Below are positions 43,866-52,205 of a DNA stretch of 64,000 nucleotides, piece after piece; position 1 is the first letter of the stretch, and the number at the start of each line of letters is the position of its first letter. The notes under the pieces are model-generated. The model did no database searches. It saw nothing but the letters and a program-made list of their open reading frames with translations, and was not told the DNA's origin. This stretch comes from Bacillota bacterium. Lineage in GTDB: Bacteria; Bacillota; SHA-98; Ch115; JABLXJ01. The stretch covers positions 47,846-111,845 of the forward strand of contig JABLXJ010000016.1 of assembly GCA_013178125.1 (NCBI GenBank), given 5' to 3'. The position numbers and the translations under genes are program-made.

Positions 43866-44423
43866 TCATCTAACCTCACCGGCCTCCATACCGGACCCCA
43901 TTAACGGCTCGAGGGCATGCTTCGGAACCGCAGGCTTCGCGATCAAAGCCCCGGTCGGGCAGTCCCTCACGCAAGCGGGTTCCTCCTGGTCGGGGCATCT
44001 ATCGCATTTCAGCGCCACCCTGGAATCCTCATGGCGCTGGATTACCCCGTATGGGCACACCATCACGCACATCCAGCAGCCAACGCACCTCTTAAGGTCA
44101 TTGACTACCCTTCCCGTCCCAACCTCGACTTGCATAGCACCGCTAATACATGCACTGACGCATGGGGGGTCTTCGCAATGGAAACATCTGAGGGGGTAAT
44201 ACTCCATGCTCTCCCTGACCACCCTGACGCGCTGCCTGGGCCCTGGCCGTTCCCATACGGCCTTATAGAGGTCCTTCGTTTTGGAATGCTCGAGGGCGCA
44301 AGATATCTCGCACTGTCGGCATCCCAGGCACCTGTCGAGCCTCACGAAGATGGCCTTGAAAATGGCCTTGGCGCCTTCATCTTCGCCCACGCCCATGCTC
44401 TCCACCTCCACCCCCATCTTCAT
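43866..44423 (-). CDS. Four-cluster ferredoxin-like electron-transfer protein (CooF/HydN-like)
   Basis: 185 residues with four 4Fe-4S motif groups: RCLGCRQCEISCALEH, RCFHCEDPPCVSACISGAM, RCVGCWMCVMVCPYG and KCDRCPDQEEPACVRDCPTGAL. This is the pattern of CooF/HycB/DmsB-type relays. It overlaps the cooC stop by four bases (ATGA) and precedes cooS, so it likely carries electrons between CooS and partners such as the flavoprotein at 40084-41577. The acidic, Met/Gly-rich N-terminal 20 residues are an extension. Confidence 0.92.
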   Translation of the reverse strand: MKMGVEVESMGVGEDEGAKAIFKAIFVRLDRCLGCRQCEISCALEHSKTKDLYKAVWERPGPRQRVRVVRESMEYYPLRCFHCEDPPCVSACISGAMQVEVGTGRVVNDLKRCVGCWMCVMVCPYGVIQRHEDSRVALKCDRCPDQEEPACVRDCPTGALIAKPAVPKHALEPLMGSGMEAGEVR

Positions 44424-45253
44424 CCCTTCTTTCCCTTTCCATCTCTATCTTCACTTCCTGCTCCTACCCTTGCCCCTGAGCCTGCCTTCACCCTTTCCAG
44501 GATCCTCTGAAACTCGGAAAATAACCGGCTATCTCGCGCAACCGAAGCCACAGGTTCGCCACGCCTCACGTCATCATCAAAGGGGAGCACCCCGAGCAGC
44601 CTATTATCTCCACCGCCGCCTCCAGGGTCGATATGATCGCGTATCGTCTTGAGATCCTCCGCCCCCTTTATTTTATTCGCGACAAACGCCGTCCTGGCTA
44701 TCCCCAGATCCAGGGCTAGTCTTTCAACGATCCTGCCCGTCCTGAGGCTCGCCGCGGTTGGCTCCACAACGATAAGCATGATATCGACGCCCCTGGCGGT
44801 GCCACGCGTGAGATGTTCTATTCCTGCGCTCATATCCAGGATTGCAACTTCACGGCGTTTAAGAAGGAGAGAGTTCATGAGGGATGAAAGAAAAGCGTTT
44901 TCCCTGCAATAACAGGCCGTCCCGGCCTTCTTCACCGCACCCATCCGGAGGAGCCGGATATCCCCGATATCCCCCTGGCGGGCGGAATAGGCATCCAGGA
45001 GGTCGTCGACCTCGGGGCCGACCCTGAAGAAGGCCCCCTCGCCCACGCGCTCCCGGATAACCCCCTCGAGCTCCACAAGGGGTCTCAGGTTGAGCAGGCT
45101 CTCTTCGGAGAAGCCGAGAGCAAGCCCGAGGTTTGCATCAGGATCCGCGTCAACAGCGTAAACAGGGCAGCCCGAGCCGGCGAAGGCTAACGAAAGGCCT
45201 GCTGCCAGAGTGGTCTTGCCGGCCCCGCCCTTTCCAGAGACCGCAATTTTCAT
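44420..45253 (-). CDS. cooC: CooC, CODH nickel-insertion ATPase
   Basis: 277 residues from ATG 45253, six bases after GGAGG. Deviant Walker A AVSGKGGAGKTTLAAGL, VDADPDANLGLALG, and ACYCRENAFLSSL with the CxC pair that binds metal at the dimer interface in CooC; IEHLTRGTARGVD and FVANKIKGAEDL follow. It inserts nickel into CooS. The C-terminus ends with a low-complexity GSGARVGAGSEDRDGKGKKG tail. First gene of the CODH/ACS operon. Confidence 0.93.
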   Translation of the reverse strand: MKIAVSGKGGAGKTTLAAGLSLAFAGSGCPVYAVDADPDANLGLALGFSEESLLNLRPLVELEGVIRERVGEGAFFRVGPEVDDLLDAYSARQGDIGDIRLLRMGAVKKAGTACYCRENAFLSSLMNSLLLKRREVAILDMSAGIEHLTRGTARGVDIMLIVVEPTAASLRTGRIVERLALDLGIARTAFVANKIKGAEDLKTIRDHIDPGGGGGDNRLLGVLPFDDDVRRGEPVASVARDSRLFSEFQRILERVKAGSGARVGAGSEDRDGKGKKG

Positions 45254-45353
45254 ATAGCACCTCCGCCCACGCACGCCCACGTAAATATACAGATCTGCAG
45301 GTGATTTGCCACGCCTTATTGTACTTCAACCTTAATTTTAAAAATCCTTCAAA

Positions 45354-45382
45354 ATTATACTGATTCCATCGTAATATCTCAC
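45354..45382 (-). promoter_or_regulatory. Candidate promoter of the CODH/ACS operon
   Basis: On the minus strand GTGAGA (45382-45377), a 17-bp spacer and a perfect TATAAT (45359-45354) lie about 100 bp before the cooC start in the 306-bp AT-richer spacer 45281-45586. The -35 box matches four of six consensus positions. Nothing else is recognised in this spacer. Confidence 0.4.
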
Positions 45383-45586
45383 CTCTGACCTGAGAACGGC
45401 CCGATTATTAGCCCAATTATTTCCGGAAATCTTGCGAACCAGTCGTCCGCCAGGGTCTATTTACCGAGTTATGGGGCGCCTAGTACTTCGTTTCATAAAT
45501 TTTAATAGCCTTTGCTCCCCAAACATGCGCCCAAACCCAAGCCCAAGCATGCGTAGTGGTAACTTTCTTGGCAGACGCCCATGCCG

Positions 45587-47465
45587 CTACGCAGCACCAT
45601 CAGGTAGAGGAAAATCCCCTGATGCGGCTACGGCGCTCGCGACCGCCGGCGCGGCCACCAGGGCCCAGTCACCAACCCCCAGGGGCGCGAGGCCGAACAA
45701 TCTCGCAACAGGCGAAATATATATGCCTCCCAGTATGGCCAGCCATGAAACGCCCAGGGTATTGCGGAGAAAGGCTTCTGTCCTGAGCCACCTAGCAGCG
45801 TTGAGCCCCAGCGATGGCCAGTGCAAGAAGTGCAGGTACTGGCTCCCAACAATACTCGCGAATGCCATGGTCCTCGCCGTCACGATACTGCGGCCCGTAA
45901 ACAGGGCAGCGGCGTAGGTGGAAAGCGAGCCGAGGCCTGTCAGAAGGCCGCGAATTATAACCCGGGGGTAGAACCCATCCTCCATAGTCTGCGTCTGCCC
46001 GTTCATAGTCTGCCCGTCTTTCCTGGATTTTATTGCCTCAATATCCGGTTTTCTTATAGCGAGCCCAACTGCAGGGAGCGCGTCGGTCAAGAGATTTACG
46101 AGCAGTATCTGAATGGGTATGAGCGATAACGGGAGCCCAGTGACAACAGCGAGGGTCATAAACAGGACCTCCCCCATGTTGCCAGTAACGAGGAATTCCA
46201 GGGCCGAGTGTATATTCCTTTGAATAACCCGCCCCTCTTCAACGGCCATCAGGATCGTTACGAAGCTATCATCTACGAGAACGACTGACGAGGCCTCCTT
46301 GGTCACATCCGTCCCGGTGCCCATTGCAAACCCGACATCAGCCCACTTCACAGCAGGGGAATCGTTTACGCCATCGCCCGTCTTGACTACCACCTGCCCC
46401 GCTCTCCTGAGGGAATTCACAATCCGGAGTTTATGGGAGGGCGTGACCCTGGCGAATATCTCGATGCGCTCCACGATCCTGTCCAGCTCATCGTCGCTCA
46501 AGCTATCAAGCTCCTCGCCCGTCATTATGCAACCTTCAGGCCCCAGGATCCCAACCTGGCCCGCAATGGTCCGCGCCGTATCCGGATGATCTCCTGTAAT
46601 CATGACGACATGAATTCCGGATTCCCTGCAGCGTTTGACCGCGCCCGCAACATCCGAGCGTGGTGGATCCATCATCCCGACGAGTGCAGCAAAGGTGCTG
46701 GAGCTGACAGCGGCATCTGGGTCAGCGCCGACGCCAGCGGGTCTGGTGGAGCCAGCCCGGCTGTGGCTCATGATAGAGGTCATTCGGACCGTAGATGGCA
46801 AGGCGATCCTCGGCCTCGGATGTGGTTAAGCCACCCGCCCCTTCGTGCCCGCTGAGGGTTGAAATGACGCTGGCAACTGTATCAACGATATCGCTGACCT
46901 CGGAGGGATTGAGTCTTACGGCCACGGGAACTCCCGCCCCGCGGCCGTTGCCGCGGCCGTTGCCGCGGCCATTGCCATCGCCTGGCCCCCCGCCTGGCCC
47001 AGGGCGCCGTCTTGGGCTTCCCCTTCCGAGCGGAGGACTGCCGCCGAGCCCAATAGAGCTCAGGCGGTCAGCGTTAAAGCTGACTCCCAGATTCAGGAGG
47101 TCGCTCACGAGTATGGCAACCGGCGCGAGGAGCCGGCCGGCCAGGGCCATGGCTATTCCCGCTATGCCTATGCCGGCGGCCAGGATTACATTCTGCCTGT
47201 TTATCTCACGGAGCACCCGGCCAAGATCCACGAGGTCCACCACATCCGAGATATCACCCCTCGTGGCTACGAGCTGTGCCGCTTCTATAGCATCGCAGTC
47301 AGCGTCCTCTGTGGCGAGGCTGAGATAGGCCTGTCCCATATACGGCGCTGCCGCTTTGCTCCTGCCTATGATGAGTACCCTGGATTCTGCGGGCGCCGCG
47401 GGATCGGGCCACGGTATGACAGGGAATTGGCTTAGTATGTCCTGAAAGCTTAATTGAAATGTCAA
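45587..47465 (-). pseudogene. Cation-transporting P-type ATPase remnant with large internal deletion
   Basis: Two frames remain. The upstream part (47465-46722) has a heavy-metal-ATPase-like tail (ATEDADCDAIEAAQLVATRGDISDVV... VAILVSDLLNLGVSFNADRLSSIG), a Gly/Arg repeat tract and a cation-ATPase N-domain start (GLTTSEAEDRLAIYGPNDL). The downstream part (46801-45587) begins at TFAALVGMMDPPRSDVAGAV and contains MITGDHPDTARTIA, KTGDGVNDSPAVKWADVGFAMG and about six helices. The first transmembrane helices, actuator domain and the phosphorylated DKTGT segment are gone, so it cannot pump. The join near 46700-46790 leaves a short junk stretch and a frameshift. Similar two-module ATPases (about 1500 residues) are known. 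Confidence 0.8.
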
Positions 47466-47635
47466 TGGCTCCGGCTATAGTTTATGTTAAAATTGAGCAA
47501 CATTTATGTAACAAATACCTTAAATAAACAAGGGGGACGGAGGACCTCCGACACTGGCCGGAGAAAACTATATAGTAGTTATCTGCATGATTTCGGGATG
47601 ATTTCGGCATAATCGCATAATTGAGGATGATCAAG

Positions 47636-48016
47636 ATGGAATACCACAAAGAATACCACAAATTGCGCTTTTTGAGCGCCCTAGCCGCGGCGGCGTGCCT
47701 CGCAATCCTTGCAGTTCTCGCGCTGGCGCCGGATAAATACTCATCGATAAATGGAAACATCCAGATTGTCACCTCCCTGACGATGGCGCTGATAGGTAGC
47801 TGTGTAGTCTTTGCGCTTTCTTACGTGATGGCTGGCACGCCGTGGAGGCGCATGGCGAAAAGACTCTGGCAGCTCGGTGCGGGCTTCGGCATCCTGATTG
47901 CCGCAAGTATAGTCCTGAGCTTCCTTGCCCCCAGCAATGAGTTTGGGGCAACTATCATCGCCCTGGCAATGATCTTTATGCTAGTAAGCTTACTGCCGCG
48001 AGAGGGCAGGTCGTGA
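47636..48016 (+). CDS. Small membrane protein of unknown function
   Basis: About 126 residues from ATG 47636 (GAGG nine bases upstream; ATG 47627 is in frame too). Four predicted membrane helices: SALAAAACLAILAVLALAP, IVTSLTMALIGSCVVFALSYVM, LGAGFGILIAASIVLSFLAP and IIALAMIFMLVSLLP. The N-terminus EYHKEYHK comes from a duplicated AATACCACAAAG unit. Not recognised. It is a single plus-strand gene between minus-strand neighbours. Confidence 0.6.
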   Translation: MEYHKEYHKLRFLSALAAAACLAILAVLALAPDKYSSINGNIQIVTSLTMALIGSCVVFALSYVMAGTPWRRMAKRLWQLGAGFGILIAASIVLSFLAPSNEFGATIIALAMIFMLVSLLPREGRS

Positions 48017-48353
48017 TTCAACAGGCCGTGATCAGCATGGCCGAGAGCAATAAAAAATAGGTAATAGGTCGTAGTCGTAGTCGTAATCACCAGGATTGGA
48101 AGCAAAGCATAGGGCGGGCCATTAATACCCGCCCCCGCCCTGCATTGCCCTGCATTGGTTTGCATTGGCCTGCCCCGGCCCACCCCTTCCTCATCATCCG
48201 TGAATTCTGCCCTTTTCCGATTCTCATCCCTTTTCCATCCGTCGCTATTGCTTCGCTGCTACCCGCTTGCTGCTACTTGTTTGCTGCTATTTGGTTGCCG
48301 CTACATGCTGCCGGGCAACTATGGTCCGCCCATAATCCTTATCCTTATCCCTA
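48017..48353. repeat. Spacer rich in short tandem repeats
   Basis: No gene is seen. The 337 bp consist largely of short imperfect tandem repeats: GTAGTC units at 48068-48090, CCTGCATTG units at about 48137-48175, TTGCTGCTA/TTGCTGCTAC units at about 48245-48310 and CTTATC units at about 48335-48350. Confidence 0.65.
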
Positions 48354-48926
48354 CTAGAATATCCTTCTGCGCTCCATGTGCTCGTGAAGGAGGTTGAGGG
48401 TCTCGCCGAAACGCTGGAAGTGAACCACCTCCCTCTCCCTCAAGAACCTCAACGCATCTGTGACACCAGGATCGTCCGAGAGCTGGATCAGATATTCATA
48501 AGTAGCTCGCGCCTTCTGCTCGGCCGCCATATCCTCGTGTATATCCGCTATGGGGTCACCCTTGGACTGGATGTAGGTTGCAGTCCAGGGAGCGCCCGCC
48601 GCGTTCACGAAGTATAATGCCCGGTCATGGTCGGCGTAGTATGCGTCAAGGCCCGCCCTGATGATCTCATCAAGCGATGCTTCCTTGATGAGATTGTAAA
48701 CCAAGGACGCCACGACCTCCATATGTGCAAGCTCCTCTGTTCCTATATCGGTCAACACCCCTTTGGCCTGCGGAATCGGCATGGAATACCGCTGGGTGAG
48801 ATACCGCAGCGAGGCTGCGAGCTCCCCATCGGGCCCTCCGTACTGGGTGATGATGTCTTTAGCCAATCTGGGGTTCGGCCCGGCTACCCTGATCGGATAT
48901 TCCAGGATTTTCTCGTAAACCCACAT
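48354..48926 (-). CDS. cotJC: CotJC, manganese-catalase-like spore coat protein
   Basis: 190 residues, normal length. MWVYEKILEYPIRV, ITQYGGPDGELAASLRYLTQRY, DIGTEELAHMEVVASLV, DIHEDMAAEQKARATYEYL and REREVVHFQRFGE are typical CotJC segments, the Glu/His blocks matching manganese-catalase ligands. It is laid down in the inner spore coat during sporulation. Third gene of cotJABC; GGGAGG precedes the ATG. Confidence 0.95.
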   Translation of the reverse strand: MWVYEKILEYPIRVAGPNPRLAKDIITQYGGPDGELAASLRYLTQRYSMPIPQAKGVLTDIGTEELAHMEVVASLVYNLIKEASLDEIIRAGLDAYYADHDRALYFVNAAGAPWTATYIQSKGDPIADIHEDMAAEQKARATYEYLIQLSDDPGVTDALRFLREREVVHFQRFGETLNLLHEHMERRRIF

Positions 48927-48932
48927 AGATGA

Positions 48933-49205
48933 TCAATCCTCCCTGTCGAACGTGATCTCCCATGGCCACGGCTCTTCGATCCAGCGCCACGTATCTGCGC
49001 TCGGACTCAGGCCATAATTCAGGAGCGGCCCGTAACGCGACTCATATGTCATCCTTGCCCGCATAAGCTCCTGGGCAGTAGCATTATAATCAGCCAGAGC
49101 ACGCTGGTCCTGGGGATGTGTATCAAGGAATAGGTTGAGGTCTATGGCTGTAAACTCGAGCTCCATTATGCGGAGTAAATCCTGACGTCTTTGATCCATG
49201 GTCAA
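48933..49205 (-). CDS. cotJB: CotJB spore coat protein
   Basis: 90 residues. QDLLRIMELEFTAIDLNLFLDTHPQDQRALADYN and YGPLLNYGLSPSADTWRWIEEPWPWE match CotJB. Six bases upstream of cotJC. GGGGAGGGTTGACC precedes the ATG. Confidence 0.95.
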   Translation of the reverse strand: MTMDQRRQDLLRIMELEFTAIDLNLFLDTHPQDQRALADYNATAQELMRARMTYESRYGPLLNYGLSPSADTWRWIEEPWPWEITFDRED

Positions 49206-49250
49206 CCCTCCCCGCGTCGTCGGATTCCACTAGACACTAGATAAATGACA

Positions 49251-49544
49251 TTAGATAAATGGCGCAAGCGATGGCTCATATGGCCTGTAGAGTTCGGGGA
49301 AGACGGTGCCCCGCATCAGCGCCTCAGCCGGGCTGAATCTCTCCCCGTAGATCTGAACCGGGACATATGCCCGCGCCAGTTCACCATAATATGAAAGCGG
49401 CTTCACCGCTCTATTTGCTGCTCCGGCCTCCGGCTCCGGCGACCCACTACCGCCGCAGCTGCTGCTGCCGTTACTGCCGGCGACCCTGTTCATATTCACA
49501 TCGGAATCGCTATATGTTGAATCGCTGTATGTTCCTTGAGACAT
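49251..49544 (-). CDS. cotJA: CotJA spore-coat-associated protein with extended N-terminus
   Basis: About 97 residues from ATG 49544 (GAGGGG nine bases upstream; ATG 49589 is possible). The C-terminal half (ARAYVPVQIYGERFSPAEALMRGTVFPELYRPYEP) is the CotJA family. The first 45 residues are a Ser/Gly/Asp-rich tract (SDSTYSDSDVN, GSNGSSSCGGSGS) from repeated TATATGTTGAATCG-like units, unlike compact CotJA proteins. Likely transcribed by a sporulation sigma factor in the mother cell (family knowledge). Confidence 0.88.
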   Translation of the reverse strand: MSQGTYSDSTYSDSDVNMNRVAGSNGSSSCGGSGSPEPEAGAANRAVKPLSYYGELARAYVPVQIYGERFSPAEALMRGTVFPELYRPYEPSLAPFI

Positions 49545-49808
49545 GGCAGCGCCCCCTCTCCATCTTCTGGACATCTCGTAAGCGCTCAATAGCCCCCGAT
49601 GGCTCCCTCCGGCCTTCGACGGCTACCTTAGTATATTCATCCAGTGGGCGGTGCGTGAACGATATGGTAGACAGCATAAGAGTAAGAGTAAGAGGTAATA
49701 TGACAGGCAGTAAAACTGAGATTAAGACCCCAAAAAATAAAAGCCCGGCAAACTCTCCGAGCTTCTGACATGCTGTCTCATGGCATTCTAAAGTCTATCC
49801 CAAGGCTT

Positions 49809-50008
49809 CTACCTGAGCATCGCTGGCAGCTCCAGGTTATTCTCCCGCGCGAGCCGCAGCAATGCGACCTTGCAAACCATAACGTGACTCGGGGGTATCG
49901 TCGCCGCGCGCTCGTGAGTCAAACAACTTCAAAATCCGGGGAATAGAATCCAAAGAAGCTTGGGTCTTCGGTCGCCTCTATGATCAAAGAATACTTCAGA
50001 TCAATCAT
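49809..50008 (-). pseudogene. Decayed HicB-like antitoxin gene
   Basis: GAGGTGATCCT then ATG 50008 opens MIDLKYSLIIEATEDPSFFGFYSPDFEVV, the beginning of a HicB/DUF1902-type protein, but TGA at 49921-49919 ends it. In another frame downstream, SHVMVCKVALLRLARENNLELPAMLR ends at 49809 and looks like the matching C-terminal helix-turn-helix part. Roughly 25 middle codons and the frame are damaged. No HicA partner is visible. Confidence 0.5.
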
Positions 50009-50028
50009 AGGATCACCTCGGAATTAGG

Positions 50029-51768
50029 CTAAGAATGACCATTGAGGCCGAGAAACGCGCTCTCCGTCTCCACATAATCCCGGAAGACATCCTCATACGC
50101 CGCGACAAGCCCGGGGTCCGGGTTCTCGCGCGAGCGCAGGCCCTCGACAGCCGTCAGGCCTTCTGCATAGGTCTTGTATATCCCGCTCCCGACGCCTGCA
50201 AGAATGCTCGCTCCAAGGCTGGCTGCCTCGGAGGTGCTGAGTCGTAGGACCGGCTTATTGAGCGCATTCGCAAAAATCCCCGCCCAGACCGGACTCCTGG
50301 CACCGCCGCCGAATATTATGACCTCATTGACGGGGCCTACCAGGCTCTCGATTATCTCCAGGTTTTCCTTGAATTCAAAGGCAATGCCCTCCAGGACAGA
50401 CCTGAAAAGGTCACCGGCAGTGGTGGCGAGGCTAATCCCATGGAACAATCCCTTGGCGCCGGCATTCCAGTGCGGCGTGGAGGCGCCGGCCAGGTGTGGG
50501 AGGAAAAACAGGCCGCCTGACCCGGCTCGAGACTTGGACGCCAGCTCATCCAGGTGTTGGTAGAGCCTTGATAAAGTTCTAGATGAGTCTTCCCCTGCCG
50601 CCGCGATTGTGTCACCGATATTACCAGCTTTACCGAAACTATCTCTATCGCCTGTACTGCTTACGTTACCCATATTGCCTATATTGCCTATGTTACTTAC
50701 GCCACAGCCTTTACTCAGATCATCAATGCTCGAGACGTTTCCGCTAGCTGCAAACGCTTCCATTACTGCGCTGGCAAACCATTTTACGCTTGCCCCGGCT
50801 GTACTGACCACGCCCTCGAGCACCCAGCGCTTTCCCTCAACATGGGGGCAGCACGGGATGCGCATCCCGGCGTCCAGCACCGGCCTGCGGGCATAGGCCG
50901 TCAAAGCCCCGGCAGTCCCAAGCGATATAGTAGCCGTCCCCGGCGCAAGACCCGCGCCCAGCGCAGCGCACTTTTGATCCTGGCCGCCCAGGACAACTAG
51001 AGTTTCAGGGGATAGGCCGAGCTCGCGCGCAGCCTTAGGCATGAGCTTAGATATCGCCGAGCCTGCCCACCTGATCTCCGGGAGCACGGCGCGCGAAATA
51101 CCGCACTTATCGAGAACCGACCCTGACCAGCCACCCTCATGTAAATCGTACATGAGGGTCCCCGATGCCATGGAATGATCCGTCACCGCTTGGCCGGTCA
51201 GGCGTTTCACTATGAAATCAAGCGGCATTAGGAACTTGTCGGCCGCCCTGAAGACATCTGGCTCATTATCCCTGAACCAGAGGAGCTTTGGCAGGGTGTA
51301 CGCGGCGCTCGGGCGTTTTCCCGTGGCGTGGAATATCTTCTCAGAGCCGCCCAGCTCTCGCTCCAACCACTCGCCCTGATCCCTTGCCCGGGTATCAAGC
51401 CAGCTGATCGCCATTCGCAAGGGCTCACCATGCCTGTCAACAGGGACTACAGATATCCCCTGGGAGCTCACGCTCAGCGCGACAACCTCGTCTGGACTCA
51501 CACCCGCGCCCGCCCATATCCCTGTTTCCACATGCGACCCCGCACATAACCCGGCCCTCCCTACTTGTGCGCTCTCGAAAGCGAGGTTCACGGCCCGGAC
51601 GGTTACGTCCCACCATTCTCCGGCATCCTGTTCTATTTCAACCTCCGACCTGGCGACGAGCGGGTATTCTACATAGCCCTCGCCCAGCACCCGCCCGCCC
51701 GGCTCAAAGACCGCAGCCTTACACGCAGTCGTTCCTAAATCTATTGAAAGAAGCAAATTACGGTTCAT
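50029..51768 (-). CDS. FGGY-family carbohydrate kinase (xylulokinase-like) with repeat insert
   Basis: About 579 residues from ATG 51768 (GGTGG eight to nine bases upstream), some 80 longer than usual. LLSIDLGTTACKAAVFEPGGRVLG is the phosphate-1 motif; SVSSQGISVVPVD, ISWLDTRARDQGEWL, LGGQDQKCAALGAG with the catalytic Asp, ISLGTAGALTAYA and FGGGARSPVWAGIFANALNKPV follow. An insert VSNIGNIGNMGNVSSTGD (about residues 360-400) comes from near-tandem ATTGCCTAT units at 50605-50715. Substrate unknown, but pairing with the FucI/AraA-like protein suggests a ketose such as a fuculose- or ribulose-type sugar. A nine-palindrome array lies 124-424 bp upstream. Confidence 0.92.
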   Translation of the reverse strand: MNRNLLLSIDLGTTACKAAVFEPGGRVLGEGYVEYPLVARSEVEIEQDAGEWWDVTVRAVNLAFESAQVGRAGLCAGSHVETGIWAGAGVSPDEVVALSVSSQGISVVPVDRHGEPLRMAISWLDTRARDQGEWLERELGGSEKIFHATGKRPSAAYTLPKLLWFRDNEPDVFRAADKFLMPLDFIVKRLTGQAVTDHSMASGTLMYDLHEGGWSGSVLDKCGISRAVLPEIRWAGSAISKLMPKAARELGLSPETLVVLGGQDQKCAALGAGLAPGTATISLGTAGALTAYARRPVLDAGMRIPCCPHVEGKRWVLEGVVSTAGASVKWFASAVMEAFAASGNVSSIDDLSKGCGVSNIGNIGNMGNVSSTGDRDSFGKAGNIGDTIAAAGEDSSRTLSRLYQHLDELASKSRAGSGGLFFLPHLAGASTPHWNAGAKGLFHGISLATTAGDLFRSVLEGIAFEFKENLEIIESLVGPVNEVIIFGGGARSPVWAGIFANALNKPVLRLSTSEAASLGASILAGVGSGIYKTYAEGLTAVEGLRSRENPDPGLVAAYEDVFRDYVETESAFLGLNGHS

Positions 51769-51891
51769 AAGGTCATCCACCAGCCCGTTTGCTCGAGTTT
51801 ACGAATTATGTTCCTATATTCCGGTATTCCGGAAGTCATCTCCGGGGCTCCCCACCCACCCCACGCTGTGCCGGACCTGTTACCTCGAGCC

Positions 51892-52192
51892 TGCAAAGAA
51901 ACTTGGCAGGAGCTCCAGGCCCCTGCCAAGGAATTTGGCAGGCCCGACCCTAATCTGCCAAGAAACTTGGCAGGGTGACCCCTTAGTGTTGTAAAACCGC
52001 CAAGAATCTTGGCACCTTCATGCGCGACCTGGCAAAAAACTTGGCATTTTCACCTTTGACCGGGGCAAACTGCCAAGATTTTTGGCAAGATAAGTGAGTA
52101 CCTGCCCAGAATCGTGGCATCTTCAGATTCAACCTGCCGAGAAAGTTGCCACTTTGACTTTTTACTGAGGAACACTGTCAAGAATCTTGACA
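51892..52192. promoter_or_regulatory. Array of nine phased 17-bp palindromes (consensus TGCCAAGAAACTTGGCA)
   Basis: Palindromes start at 51892, 51924, 51956, 51998, 52030, 52071, 52103, 52135 and 52176; every unit is 17 bp. Start-to-start distances are 32, 32, 42, 32, 41, 32, 32 and 41 bp, close to three and four turns of B-DNA, so all centres face nearly the same side. Units diverge (unit 9 is TGTCAAGAATCTTGACA but still symmetric), whereas the gaps differ in sequence. It lies between the FucI/AraA-like stop (52206) and the FGGY kinase start (51768). The simplest reading is a multi-operator site for a dimeric repressor or activator; RNA hairpins are the alternative. Confidence 0.88.
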
Positions 52193-52205
52193 TCATTGCT
52201 CAGTA

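Noticed and set aside
51892..52192. CRISPR array
   Set aside because: Units are only 17 bp, diverge from each other and are separated by 15 or 24-25 bp gaps of two length classes; CRISPR repeats are longer and nearly identical, and no cas genes are nearby.
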